Below are positions 1 to 7,382 of a DNA stretch of 33,833 nucleotides, in pieces. A model generated the notes under the pieces. That model was not told the origin of the DNA and made no database searches. It was given only the letters and a program-made list of their open reading frames with translations. Source of the stretch: Sulfurimonas sp. (GTDB taxonomy: Bacteria > Campylobacterota > Campylobacteria > Campylobacterales > Sulfurimonadaceae); assembly GCF_016744025.1 (NCBI RefSeq), contig NZ_JADGFC010000013.1, positions 1 through 33,833 on the forward strand. Reading direction: 5' to 3'. A program made the translations under genes and the position numbers. The first letter of the stretch is position 1. Every line of letters starts with the position of its first letter.

Positions 1-202
1 AAATTATATCATTTGCTACTTTGTTTTTTACCATTAGTATAGTTCTGATTTTATTTCCTCATTTGATTTTTTCTATTGCTTTTTGGTTTTCAGTTATGTG
101 TCAAAACGCTTATGAAATGTTAATTAGTTGCTTATGAAATGTTAGTGTGTATAAAAACCAATGATAAAGAGCCTTATATACTCACTTTTTAAAAGAAAAT
201 AA
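1..202. other. Candidate left end of the prophage and host junction
   Basis: No gene is visible here. Positions 1-96 are T-rich and featureless and are probably host DNA. Two tandem copies of GCTTATGAAATGTTA begin at 108 and 130, exactly 22 bp apart, which is the length of a MuA-binding site. A TG dinucleotide, the usual first bases of a Mu-type end, occurs at 97 and at 99. The second copy continues as AGTGTGTA, which reappears inverted at the other end of the window (33705-33717). The exact tip is not certain because I could not find an identical 5-bp target duplication at both ends. Confidence 0.55.
108..151 (+). repeat. Two adjacent 22-bp transposase-site-like repeats (left end)
   Basis: The units are 108-129 and 130-151. 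They share the first 15 bases, GCTTATGAAATGTTA, and then diverge. MuA binds 22-bp sites, and the R1-R2 sites of Mu abut in the same way, so these are the best candidates for end sites bound by the transposase encoded at 28040-30148. The core CTTAYGAAA recurs at about 33402-33410 and a variant lies inverted near 33705-33736. Confidence 0.55.
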
Positions 203-733
203 TTATTTGTTTTCTAGTTCTTTCTTCTTTTTAAGAATACTACTTATTATACTTTTTCCTGCTTTAGCTTTAAATGTTTTGTTAATATTAGTAGTAGCAA
301 TTATTTGTAACGTATCAATATCATGCTTCATGGCAAATTTTGCCATATTTTCAATCCAGTTTAGTTTGTTACCGATAAAAGATATATCGATATTTATATC
401 TTCATTTTCCAAGATAGTTTTTGGTACATTATCTATAGTTGAGCCATTTGTATTTTGAAGTAAAGTTATTTTCTTTTTTCCTTTACCTATTGTCCACCCT
501 ATATTGTTTATTTTTATTGGTCTTGTTCCTATATTTACAATATGAATTAAGCACACTTCCTTATGCCCTGACTCATTAGAAGAAAGAAGAGAATTTGTTT
601 CAGCACTAATCTTTAACTTTACTCTATTATTGCTACTAGCCAACCAAAGAGATGTAATTACAGCTCCAACAGTGCCTATAGCTGCAATCCAAGTACCTAT
701 CACACTTAATATATTTAACGTTGTTACTTCCAT
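203..733 (-). CDS. Hypothetical protein with one N-terminal membrane segment
   Basis: 176 residues. I do not recognise a named family. Residues about 7-32 form one hydrophobic segment (ILSVIGTWIAAIGTVGAVIT), followed by a basic, mostly beta-predicted soluble domain and a lysine-rich tail, so it is probably anchored in the inner membrane with the soluble part in the cytoplasm. The start at 733 has AAAGG six bases upstream. It begins immediately after the stop of the repressor gene, so the two are almost certainly co-transcribed and expressed in the lysogen. Small membrane proteins in this position often affect superinfection or host surface traits, but nothing in the sequence proves that here. 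Confidence 0.75.
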   Translation of the reverse strand: MEVTTLNILSVIGTWIAAIGTVGAVITSLWLASSNNRVKLKISAETNSLLSSNESGHKEVCLIHIVNIGTRPIKINNIGWTIGKGKKKITLLQNTNGSTIDNVPKTILENEDINIDISFIGNKLNWIENMAKFAMKHDIDTLQIIATTNINKTFKAKAGKSIISSILKKKKELENK

Positions 734-734
734 T

Positions 735-1385
735 TTAAACCTTTAAAAATACTCCACAAACTCTACCAATAATATGAACCTCATTTACATGTAAATATAT
801 GTCTTTGTATAACTTATTGGAAGACTTCAGGATGATTTTATCATTTTTTAACTCAATATTTTTTAAAAATAAACCATTATTTGTATTTATTGCAAATATT
901 CCATCTTTTGTGATATTTATTTGATTCTTATCTATAAATACTAGACTATCATCCCTTATATCAGGCTCCATACTTTCACCAAAACTCTTTAACACCTCTG
1001 TATATTTATAGCTGCTATTTATATGATCTAAAATAGTTTTATCAATAATTAAAGGTATTGGTTCACACTCATAATTAAAAGAGCCTCCTCCTGTTGATGC
1101 AAGTATATTATTTTGATATTTAACTATAATATAATTAGAAGTTGAATCAATAAGAGACTCTGGTAACTGGTTGAAGAAGAACCAGTTTATAGATATATTT
1201 CTTTTAGCTAAAAAACTCATAATCTCATAGTATGGAATGCTGTGATTCCTAGTTTTTTGTTTTCTAAAGTTATCATAATCTATTCCAAGAGATAAAGCTA
1301 TATCTTTATCAAATATTTTTTTATTTCCTAACTCTTTAGAAAGTATATTTTTTAGTTTTTCTATTATGTCTTTGTAGTTTAGCAT
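735..1385 (-). CDS. CI/LexA-like repressor with S24 peptidase domain (left-end copy)
   Basis: 216 residues. Residues about 1-75 form a phage CI-type helix-turn-helix domain (DIALSLGIDYDNFRKQKTRN). Residues about 90-214 are an S24 self-cleaving dimerisation domain with the nucleophile Ser138 in GESMEPD and the general base Lys175 in LFLKNIEL. The region aligned with the usual Ala-Gly cleavage site reads ASTGGG (residues 96-101), so the residue before the scissile Gly would be Thr. It likely represses a promoter in 1574-1680 and its own operon. Its start overlaps the stop of the upstream gene as TAATG, indicating translational coupling. A second, different S24 repressor lies at the other end (31257-32021). 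Confidence 0.88.
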   Translation of the reverse strand: MLNYKDIIEKLKNILSKELGNKKIFDKDIALSLGIDYDNFRKQKTRNHSIPYYEIMSFLAKRNISINWFFFNQLPESLIDSTSNYIIVKYQNNILASTGGGSFNYECEPIPLIIDKTILDHINSSYKYTEVLKSFGESMEPDIRDDSLVFIDKNQINITKDGIFAINTNNGLFLKNIELKNDKIILKSSNKLYKDIYLHVNEVHIIGRVCGVFLKV

Positions 1386-1573
1386 TACTTTATAGAACTT
1401 GGTATATTTTTATATGCATAGCATTCTCTAGTAAGTATATAGCATTTTTTATTTGTATAAATATATTCTGAATCAAAGTAGTCACAATTGCCACATTCCA
1501 TGTATATTTTTTTTAAAAACTTTTTCTCGTTAGGATTTTCCTTTATATAATCATAAATATTGGCTTTTTTCAT
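1385..1573 (-). CDS. Small cysteine-rich protein
   Basis: 62 residues and not recognised. It is charged at the N terminus and carries Cys in ECGNCDYF (CxxC) plus three further Cys in KKCYILTRECYAY. This pattern could bind a metal such as zinc. A strong ribosome site (AAGGAGC, six bases before ATG) supports the start. It is the first gene of the leftward operon with the S24 repressor, so it may act as an accessory regulator or antirepressor-like partner. That role is inferred from position only. Confidence 0.7.
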   Translation of the reverse strand: MKKANIYDYIKENPNEKKFLKKIYMECGNCDYFDSEYIYTNKKCYILTRECYAYKNIPSSIK

Positions 1574-1680
1574 ATTATTGCTCCTTAAACATTGAGTTAT
1601 TTTATAGTAAAACTCATCATAATTTTGTTAAAAATATTTACTTATGATAATATTACGTAAAATTTATAAGAAGGAAGCAA
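1574..1680. promoter_or_regulatory. Divergent promoter region of left-end repressor operon and lipoprotein
   Basis: 107 bp between genes reading away from each other. It contains an imperfect inverted repeat around 1593-1614 (GAGTT...AAACTC) and an inverted pair TTTAC...GTAAA at about 1637-1661, both reasonable operator candidates. A TATAAA-like -10 for leftward transcription can be read at 1601-1606, and a GATAAT-like element for rightward transcription at about 1645. No perfect -35 is present. These assignments are predictions. Confidence 0.4.
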
Positions 1681-2250
1681 GTGAAAAAAACATTTTTATC
1701 ATTAGTGGCAGTATCGTTAGTTTTTACAGGTTGTGTAACAAAACAAGCCAATATAGAAAGAGAAATTCTTGAAAAAGATTTAATTAAATATGATAATAGT
1801 AAACATGTTATTGGGAATAAAAACAGTGCTATTAAGACGTTAGTTTATACAGAAAATATAGAAGGTAAAGATGATAAAAAAATAATTTTTTATATTGACA
1901 AATTACCATATACAGCAAAATTTAATCTTTGTGAAGATAAGAAAGCATATCGTGATTTTGAATCGGTTGTAACAAATAAAAAAACAGGTGCAAAAGCACC
2001 AGTATATTTTACAAGTAAAGTTGATTGTGCTAGTTCTATTATTATCTCAAAGTATAAAGACAATTTTGAAGCAGTAATAAATTTTAAAATGCTTAATGGT
2101 TTTAGAGTTGCAAAAATAGGTGATTTTGACAAACTATTACCATATAAAACACATTTTGAAGTATCTTCTTTATTGTTAAAAAATAATATAGAAAAACAAA
2201 TACTTTCAAGAGGTATTAATGAGTTTACATATTTTCAATTTTTAAAATAA
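1681..2250 (+). CDS. Putative lipoprotein
   Basis: 189 residues starting at GTG with AAGGAAG just upstream. The N terminus has KK, a hydrophobic stretch and a lipobox ending at Cys18 (VFTGC), so it should be lipidated and exported. The rest is a lysine-rich soluble domain with Cys residues in NLCEDKK and VDCASS that could form a disulphide in the periplasm. I do not recognise a family. It is a stand-alone gene facing away from the left repressor operon and ending in a terminator shared with dam. A lysogenic-conversion (moron) function is plausible but unproven. Confidence 0.75.
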   Translation: MKKTFLSLVAVSLVFTGCVTKQANIEREILEKDLIKYDNSKHVIGNKNSAIKTLVYTENIEGKDDKKIIFYIDKLPYTAKFNLCEDKKAYRDFESVVTNKKTGAKAPVYFTSKVDCASSIIISKYKDNFEAVINFKMLNGFRVAKIGDFDKLLPYKTHFEVSSLLLKNNIEKQILSRGINEFTYFQFLK

Positions 2251-2261
2251 TTATATTTGAT

Positions 2262-2280
2262 GAGGCACGAAAAGTGCCTC
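2262..2280. terminator. Bidirectional hairpin between lipoprotein and dam
   Basis: GAGGCAC and GTGCCTC form a perfect 7-bp stem around the loop GAAAA. The hairpin lies between two converging genes and can serve both. The last base of the stem is the last base of the dam stop codon. It has no long T-tract on either side, so efficiency is uncertain. Confidence 0.7.
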
Positions 2281-3062
2281 TAATAATTCGTTATAAACAC
2301 CTCTTTAACACTCTTATTCTTTTTATGTACATTCTTACCAAGCGTATATTCAATCTCCTTAGTAGTACTAATATTAAAGCCTTTGTACAGTTCTCTCACA
2401 AGTTCACAATCGTTATAACTAAGTAGAAACTTACCTTTACATGTAGATAATAGATCAGCTAAAAGCTCATGCTCTTTTACTCCAAATCCCCCTGTATTTT
2501 TATAATAACTTTCTGTACTTACATATGGAGGATCTAAATATAAAAAAGAGTCTGGTTTATCATAAAGTTTTATTAGCTCTTCAAAACTTTTGTTTTCTAT
2601 AGTTACACCTTTAAGCCTTCTAGACCACTTTGCATATGACTTATATATATCCTTTGGCTTTCTACCACTTTTGGCACTCATAGCGAAGTTGTCACCTTTG
2701 CTACCAAATGATTGCGTTAGTCTATACAAATAGAAAGCAGCTGCTTCAATTTTGTTTCTTGGTTTTAACCTGTTACGTTTGATATTATCAAATAATTCTC
2801 TTGATATGAGTAATTGATTTAGATAATAAGAGAGTGTTTGAGGGTTAGTTCTAATGCAACGATGAAGATTTATAAGCTCTGAGTTTATGTCATTTACTAC
2901 TTCAAATTTTGAGGGTTCTTTTGCATAAAGTACACTAAGTGCTCCTCCAAAAACTTCTATATATGTTGTATGATTTTGAGGAATTAGATCAATGATATCC
3001 TTAGCAAGTTTAGATTTGCCACCTATCCACCCAAATGGGGCTTTTAACTTTGTTGACTGCAT
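2280..3062 (-). CDS. dam: DNA adenine methylase (Dam/D12 class)
   Basis: 260 residues. It transfers a methyl group from S-adenosylmethionine to N6 of adenine in DNA. Motifs: FGWIGGKSKL at residues 10-19, the AdoMet-binding YIEVFGGALSVL at 34-45, VNDIN at 56-60 and the catalytic DPPY at 177-180, all typical of the D12/Dam family. GATC specificity is likely but not proven. I chose ATG at 3062 because AAGGA lies upstream at good spacing and the conserved domain begins within ten residues. An in-frame start further upstream would overlap the D gene and add unconserved residues. As last gene of the tail operon it would be made late, the same position in which Mu carries its mom modification gene. 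Confidence 0.92.
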   Translation of the reverse strand: MQSTKLKAPFGWIGGKSKLAKDIIDLIPQNHTTYIEVFGGALSVLYAKEPSKFEVVNDINSELINLHRCIRTNPQTLSYYLNQLLISRELFDNIKRNRLKPRNKIEAAAFYLYRLTQSFGSKGDNFAMSAKSGRKPKDIYKSYAKWSRRLKGVTIENKSFEELIKLYDKPDSFLYLDPPYVSTESYYKNTGGFGVKEHELLADLLSTCKGKFLLSYNDCELVRELYKGFNISTTKEIEYTLGKNVHKKNKSVKEVFITNY

Positions 3063-3138
3063 TTGTTTTTCCTTGTACCAAAAAGTCACTTTTTTAAAGA
3101 AAAAGTAATTTATTAGATAAAATTTTATTGCAGTCAAC
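3052..3138 (-). promoter_or_regulatory. Possible start-codon-sequestering leader of dam
   Basis: In the mRNA, GUUGACUGCA (3138 down to 3129) is perfectly complementary to UGCAGUCAAC (3061 down to 3052). The second arm starts at the U of the dam AUG. Pairing would close a loop of 67 nt that holds the ribosome site. The first arm begins 20 nt after the stop of gene D, so ribosomes finishing D could affect folding. The pairing is seen directly; the regulatory role is inferred. Confidence 0.4.
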
Positions 3139-3157
3139 TTGGGAGAGGTGGCTGTGT

Positions 3158-4099
3158 CTAGTTTTCTATTTCTATATCTATATTCCAACCGCTTGAATCA
3201 AGCTTATGATTAACACTTTTTATGAGATACTCTCCATCATCTTCTATAGTTCCTTTTAAGTCTAAGATTCCTCCAGCATATAAAACAAAACCATAAGAAC
3301 TAATTGAGCCTAATTTTGTACCAGCATTTGCTTTTTGGAGCGAAGCAGTTGCTTTTAGTCTTGCATCAGCTTCATTTTCAAAACTATCTTTTATAACCTT
3401 TATAGGCTCACCAAAACCTACTGTTATACTCTTTTGTTTGTTCTCTTTAGTATCTCTCCATAGAGCTTTACATGAGTTATATAGAGTTTTATTTATGTTT
3501 TGAATACTGATAGTCGAATTTTCATTTACTTCTAAAGTGAACCTTGGTAAAGAGGTGCTTTTTTTGTTGTCCTTTATCTTTTTTTTAAAAACTATTTTTT
3601 GATTTTTTATTGAAAAAAGAGCATGATACTCATCAGCTAATCTTTTTAAAAAGTGTAAATCACTCTCACTGGTCTGCTCTACATGTAAAACAAATATATC
3701 CTCAAAATCACTTACTACTTCAAGCTCATGTCTTAATGCTATCATTTGAACTATCTTTTTTATAGATATACTCTCATAACTAAGACTTCTTTTGATCTTC
3801 AAGTTTTTAGAAAAATCAGTTGCAGTTGCTTTTACTTCTATACACCTACTATTCCCATCTTTGTAAGTAGAACTTTGTACTTTAAATATTCCACAAAAGA
3901 AGAGACCATTCTCTTGGGTACCTAACCAAAGTTTTAGCTCATCCTCATACTTTGGTTTTTTGAAACTTCCCTCTATAGTTAAACTTATCTCATCACTTAG
4001 ATCACCAGCTTCATCTTTAAAGGTAATGCTTGAACTATTAAGATTAATGTTGTCTGTTACATCTTTGTTATTGGCTAAGAGTTTAAATATTGGTTTCAT
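3158..4099 (-). CDS. D: Tail hub protein gpD (phage late control D family)
   Basis: 313 residues, the usual size for the P2 gpD/late control D family. These proteins form the hub that connects the tail tube to the spike, with a fold like T4 gp27. Family-like features include an early beta-rich domain (LWLGTQENGLFFCGIFKVQ) and the motif EQTSESDLHFLKRLADEY, which closely resembles the family's Q..ESD..FL.RLA.E signature. It sits at the end of the tail-gene order U, X, D as in P2. Confidence 0.9.
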   Translation of the reverse strand: MKPIFKLLANNKDVTDNINLNSSSITFKDEAGDLSDEISLTIEGSFKKPKYEDELKLWLGTQENGLFFCGIFKVQSSTYKDGNSRCIEVKATATDFSKNLKIKRSLSYESISIKKIVQMIALRHELEVVSDFEDIFVLHVEQTSESDLHFLKRLADEYHALFSIKNQKIVFKKKIKDNKKSTSLPRFTLEVNENSTISIQNINKTLYNSCKALWRDTKENKQKSITVGFGEPIKVIKDSFENEADARLKATASLQKANAGTKLGSISSYGFVLYAGGILDLKGTIEDDGEYLIKSVNHKLDSSGWNIDIEIEN

Positions 4100-4100
4100 T

Positions 4101-4301
4101 TCAATCCCAAAGTGCTGGGGTAGTTTTTTCTTTTGTAGGTACCTCTACTTCACTAAGTTCCACTTCATCTCCAGCTTCTAAAAAGAGTTTTTCATTCAAG
4201 TGTGAATTTTCTTGAATAACTAATTCCAAGTTTTCTAAACTACCATAGTGAGCGAAAATAAGCTCATCAAGTCTTTGTTTACTTGTTACGACTACTTTCA
4301 T
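4101..4301 (-). CDS. X: Tail protein X (P2 gpX family)
   Basis: 66 residues. It has the LysM-like gpX pattern (RLDELIFAHYGS, then NPHL-type NSHLNEKLFLEAGDEV). gpX helps assemble the tail at the tube end. I chose ATG at 4301: AAAAGG lies eight bases upstream and the ATG overlaps the stop of gene U as ATGA. A GTG three codons earlier lacks spacing for a ribosome site. It lies one base from gene D. Confidence 0.88.
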   Translation of the reverse strand: MKVVVTSKQRLDELIFAHYGSLENLELVIQENSHLNEKLFLEAGDEVELSEVEVPTKEKTTPALWD

Positions 4302-4663
4302 GAGTACCACCTTTTTAGTGTAATAGTGAATCCCTGTTTGATGAATTCACCACTTTTTAAAAAGATACTCATATCTCTTTTTATATTTACTATAACTACA
4401 TTTATACTAGTTGCATTCACAAAAGATAAAACAACTGGTTCTTGTTTATTTCCTATTTCTATTAGATTATTAAAGCTATCAACTTTTTTTAAAATCAGAG
4501 TGCCACTAAATGTAAAACTTTCATTTGATTTCCCAACAGCTTGAAGTTTTGCATGATTGCCTATGCGTTTGCTCTCGCTCCAGTCATAATTTACCTCATG
4601 ACTTATAGTATCAAACTGAGTTTTATTCATTTGAAATTTAAAATTACCTATCATCCCAAGCAT
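4298..4663 (-). CDS. U: Tail protein U (P2 gpU family)
   Basis: 121 residues. It begins MLGMIGNFKF and carries the gpU-like segment YDWSESKRIGNHAKLQAVG, then FTFSGTLIL, all characteristic of the phage P2 GpU family. gpU is a tail-completion/terminator component. It is placed directly after the tape-measure gene and overlaps X by four bases, matching P2 order. Confidence 0.9.
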   Translation of the reverse strand: MLGMIGNFKFQMNKTQFDTISHEVNYDWSESKRIGNHAKLQAVGKSNESFTFSGTLILKKVDSFNNLIEIGNKQEPVVLSFVNATSINVVIVNIKRDMSIFLKSGEFIKQGFTITLKRWYS

Positions 4664-6472
4664 TTATTCATCCTCATATTGTCTATTCCTTTGATTATGT
4701 TCATGCTCTTTTATAGCTTTTATTACATCTACATTATTTGTAGGACTAGTAACTACTATATGATAAGTAGGTGTATTGTGAATCACTTTTGAACTACCTT
4801 GATTACTTCTATTATTGTTATAAATAAGCTGATTAGAATTTGATATATTAGATGATAGAACATCCTTTTGTATGTTTTCTATACTTGTGTTATTTGCTTT
4901 AGAGCTAACAGGTTTTACAGTCGCACTAATATCTCCACCAAGTCCAAAAAATGAACTAATAGAACTAATTATCTCTGTAACTGCTCCTATTTTTGACTCA
5001 AGCCAGTTTAGTACAGGTTCAGCTGCTGTACCAATTCCATCCCATAGATTTATGAAGAACTCACTTATTGGTTCCCAATTATCATAAATAAGATATGCTG
5101 CAGTTGCTATTGCAGTTACTGCAAGTCCTATTGGATTGGTTAAAAATGCAGAGCTTACAACTTTTATGGCAGTGCCTAAAAACCCAAATGAACCTGTAAG
5201 CAAACCAATACCTCCAGATAAAAAAGGCATTGCCATACCAACTGCTCCAACAACAACACCTACAGAACCAAGAACTGTTAAAAGACCACCAATAACCGCT
5301 ATTCCTGTAAATATAGTAGAAGATAACTCTTCATTCTCTTCCATCCAGCTTGAAACACTTTTTACAACCCCACCAATAGTTTCACTAAGAGAGAGTGCCA
5401 AAGGAGCAAATGCACCACCTATTAAAGTAGATACATTATTCATCTGTTGACCTAGTATCACAAACTCTTTACCTTTATTTCTAGCTTTTGCCATTGCTTT
5501 TACATTATTCATCGTGGCATTTTCTAACTCTTTTTGAGATTTTGTTAAATCATAAGTTTTATCAACTAAAGCATTTACTATTTTTACAGCCTCACCAGAT
5601 CCAAAAGCATCTTTAATCTCTTTTTGAGCAGCTAAAGTACCTAACCCATCACCATATTTATCTTTTATTTTTTGTAACACCTGAACCATGGGCAACATTT
5701 TACCTTCACTATCAGTGAAGCTAAGACCTAGTTTATCTTGTGCTGAACTTGCACCATCCAAAAATGCACGATAACCAGTTGCTGCTTCACTTGCGGTTTT
5801 AAAAGCACCTTTTGCATTACCAATTATTGATAATTCTTCACTAAGCGATACACCCATTTTTTTAGCTTGAGCCCCTATATTAGAGATTCCCAAAGTTAAA
5901 TCACCTCCATCAGTTCTAAATGCTAGTGTTGCTCGGGCTATTTGTGCGGACATTCTCTCTCCAAATTCAAAATCATCTTCATTGGCATTTTTAAAAATAC
6001 CATAACCTAATGCAAATAATTCAGTCATTTCTCCAGTAGTAGATTTTGTAGCGGAAGCAGTTAAAGCTGATAGCTTTGTAAACTTAGCTACACCCTCATC
6101 AGTAAGACTAGATATACCACTTTTTATATCGTATGAAGCTTTTATAAATTCAGGAGCAGTAGTACCAGCGAACTCGTTTGAAAACTCTCTTGCACTTTTA
6201 GTTATAGCTTTTATTCCACTATCGTCAATGCCTAAAGACGCTATATCACCTTGAGCTGCTGCTAAGTTTTGATAATCATTTAGTGCACTTTTTAGTGGGG
6301 CTGTAATAGCCAAACCAAGTGCAAGTGAAGCAGTTCCAAGTTTAGTTATATTAGCACTTACAGAGCCTATTTTACTATCAAGCTTATCAAGATTTGATGA
6401 AGATGAAGCAAGAATAGGAGAGAGTTTATCAGTGGCACTAAGTATAATTCCTAATGTAAGTAATGTACTCAT
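4664..6472 (-). CDS. T: Tail tape measure protein
   Basis: 602 residues, short for a tape measure, implying a tail well under 100 nm by the usual length rule. Residues about 60-330 match the TP901/P2 gpT-type core (AREFSNEFAG, SYDIKSGISSLTDEGV, LGLSFTDSEGKMLPMVQVL). A hydrophobic, glycine-rich region follows (about 385-465), as expected for the part that contacts the host membrane. The C terminus is Asn/Ser-rich and charged. The start overlaps the end of the E' frame as ATGA, so translation is coupled to the chaperone region. Confidence 0.93.
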   Translation of the reverse strand: MSTLLTLGIILSATDKLSPILASSSSNLDKLDSKIGSVSANITKLGTASLALGLAITAPLKSALNDYQNLAAAQGDIASLGIDDSGIKAITKSAREFSNEFAGTTAPEFIKASYDIKSGISSLTDEGVAKFTKLSALTASATKSTTGEMTELFALGYGIFKNANEDDFEFGERMSAQIARATLAFRTDGGDLTLGISNIGAQAKKMGVSLSEELSIIGNAKGAFKTASEAATGYRAFLDGASSAQDKLGLSFTDSEGKMLPMVQVLQKIKDKYGDGLGTLAAQKEIKDAFGSGEAVKIVNALVDKTYDLTKSQKELENATMNNVKAMAKARNKGKEFVILGQQMNNVSTLIGGAFAPLALSLSETIGGVVKSVSSWMEENEELSSTIFTGIAVIGGLLTVLGSVGVVVGAVGMAMPFLSGGIGLLTGSFGFLGTAIKVVSSAFLTNPIGLAVTAIATAAYLIYDNWEPISEFFINLWDGIGTAAEPVLNWLESKIGAVTEIISSISSFFGLGGDISATVKPVSSKANNTSIENIQKDVLSSNISNSNQLIYNNNRSNQGSSKVIHNTPTYHIVVTSPTNNVDVIKAIKEHEHNQRNRQYEDE

Positions 6473-6890
6473 CTGCTCTCCTTTCTTGGCATAAAATAGG
6501 CTTTTTCAAGCTCTAAAGCTTCTTTGAAATACTCTTTTAATTCATGAAGATACATATTTAATTGTTCGTTTCTTCCAAAATGCAGCCAATGACCTATCTT
6601 GGAAGTAACTTTGATAATATCTTCAGGATAAATTACAAAAAAGCTTTTAACTCTTTTTGCATTTGCATCAACTCTTTTGCTCCAAATTCATCCATCTCCT
6701 CAGTTGACGCATTAAGTGAACATAAATTTGATACAAGCGTATAATCTCTTATAACTGGATCCTCTATATATGAAACTGCTCTTAAATCTTTGGCTTTTGG
6801 TACTCTCATGGTTACTTCACTTAACTCTTTTCCACCTACTATAATTGGCTCTTCAAATACAATTTTTTTATTAATTCTTGACATTTTCAA
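6469..6890 (-). CDS. Tail assembly chaperone E+E' (frameshift product)
   Basis: A -1 shift at the heptamer T TTT TTG (minus strand, plus-strand positions 6636-6642) joins the 85-codon E frame to an otherwise startless 55-codon frame and gives a 140-residue fusion. After the shift the protein reads VIYPEDIIKVTSKIGHWLHF and ends at a TGA overlapping the tape-measure ATG. P2 and lambdoid phages make their tape-measure chaperones the same way, and P2 uses this same slippery heptamer. The extension (EYFKEALELEKAYF) is helical and charged like GpE'. The zero-frame stop TAA follows the heptamer directly. Confidence 0.85.
6633..6890 (-). CDS. E: Tail assembly chaperone E (unshifted product)
   Basis: 85 residues. 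It resembles the small P2 gpE-type tail assembly chaperones: a short beta start (VFEEPIIVGGKELSEVTMRVP), then a helical domain of the K.AKDLRAV..I..P type. It lies exactly between tube FII and tape measure T, where this chaperone belongs. Its start overlaps the FII stop by four bases. It is expected to coat the tape measure during tail assembly and to be absent from the mature virion. Confidence 0.88.
   Translation of the reverse strand: MKMSRINKKIVFEEPIIVGGKELSEVTMRVPKAKDLRAVSYIEDPVIRDYTLVSNLCSLNASTEEMDEFGAKELMQMQKELKAFL
6636..6642 (-). promoter_or_regulatory. -1 ribosomal slippery site T TTT TTG
   Basis: Read on the minus strand, the zero-frame codons GCT TTT TTG TAA contain the canonical X XXY YYZ heptamer immediately before the E stop. 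Re-reading one base back gives GTA ATT TAT CCT and opens 55 codons. No other explanation fits the coding-looking stretch 6469-6632, which has no start of its own. Confidence 0.85.
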
Positions 6891-7378
6891 CTCCCTACTA
6901 TGTTTCTGACTTCAGCCAGTAGATCTTTACCAGCAATTTCACATTTCAAATTTTCATGATCAATATCTACTACAACTTTGTTGTTGATTTCATGAGTATA
7001 AACCTTCAGCCCTTTTTGAGTTATCTTTACATCTAAAAACTCTCCAGCTTTTGCTTCACCATATTCAAGGTCAAATGCACCTTTACATGTAAACTCTAAA
7101 CTCTCTGTTTTATCTGCAGTTTTTATTGCCTTTTTTAAAATAATTTCAGCATTATCTAACTTTGCAAGTTCTGCATATATTGCAGTGGGTAAAGCTTTAA
7201 AAGTGATACTTGTATCTAAACTTTCAACAGCTCCATAAGTAACACTTCTCTCTCCAACAGCAGTGTTTTGAGTTAGTCTCTTTTGTTTTATTGCTGGAGA
7301 TGTAAAACTCTCAGCAATTCCTATGCTTCCTATACCATTTATAAAAGCATTAACTTCTGCTATTACACTTCTATTCAT
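6887..7378 (-). CDS. FII: Major tail tube protein FII
   Basis: 163 residues, close to the P2 FII length. It has the family start (N.FINGIGSIG.AES), a central TYGAVESLDTSITFKALP segment and a beta-rich C terminus ending in a helical EVRNIVG. It polymerises into the inner tube of the contractile tail. It follows the sheath gene by four bases and overlaps chaperone E. Confidence 0.92.
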   Translation of the reverse strand: MNRSVIAEVNAFINGIGSIGIAESFTSPAIKQKRLTQNTAVGERSVTYGAVESLDTSITFKALPTAIYAELAKLDNAEIILKKAIKTADKTESLEFTCKGAFDLEYGEAKAGEFLDVKITQKGLKVYTHEINNKVVVDIDHENLKCEIAGKDLLAEVRNIVGS

Positions 7379-7382
7379 AATC

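Noticed and set aside
3063-3188. An upstream extension of the dam gene by 42 codons
   Set aside because: It would overlap gene D, lacks a suitable ribosome site, and the added residues are not part of the methylase fold; the ATG at 3062 is well supported.
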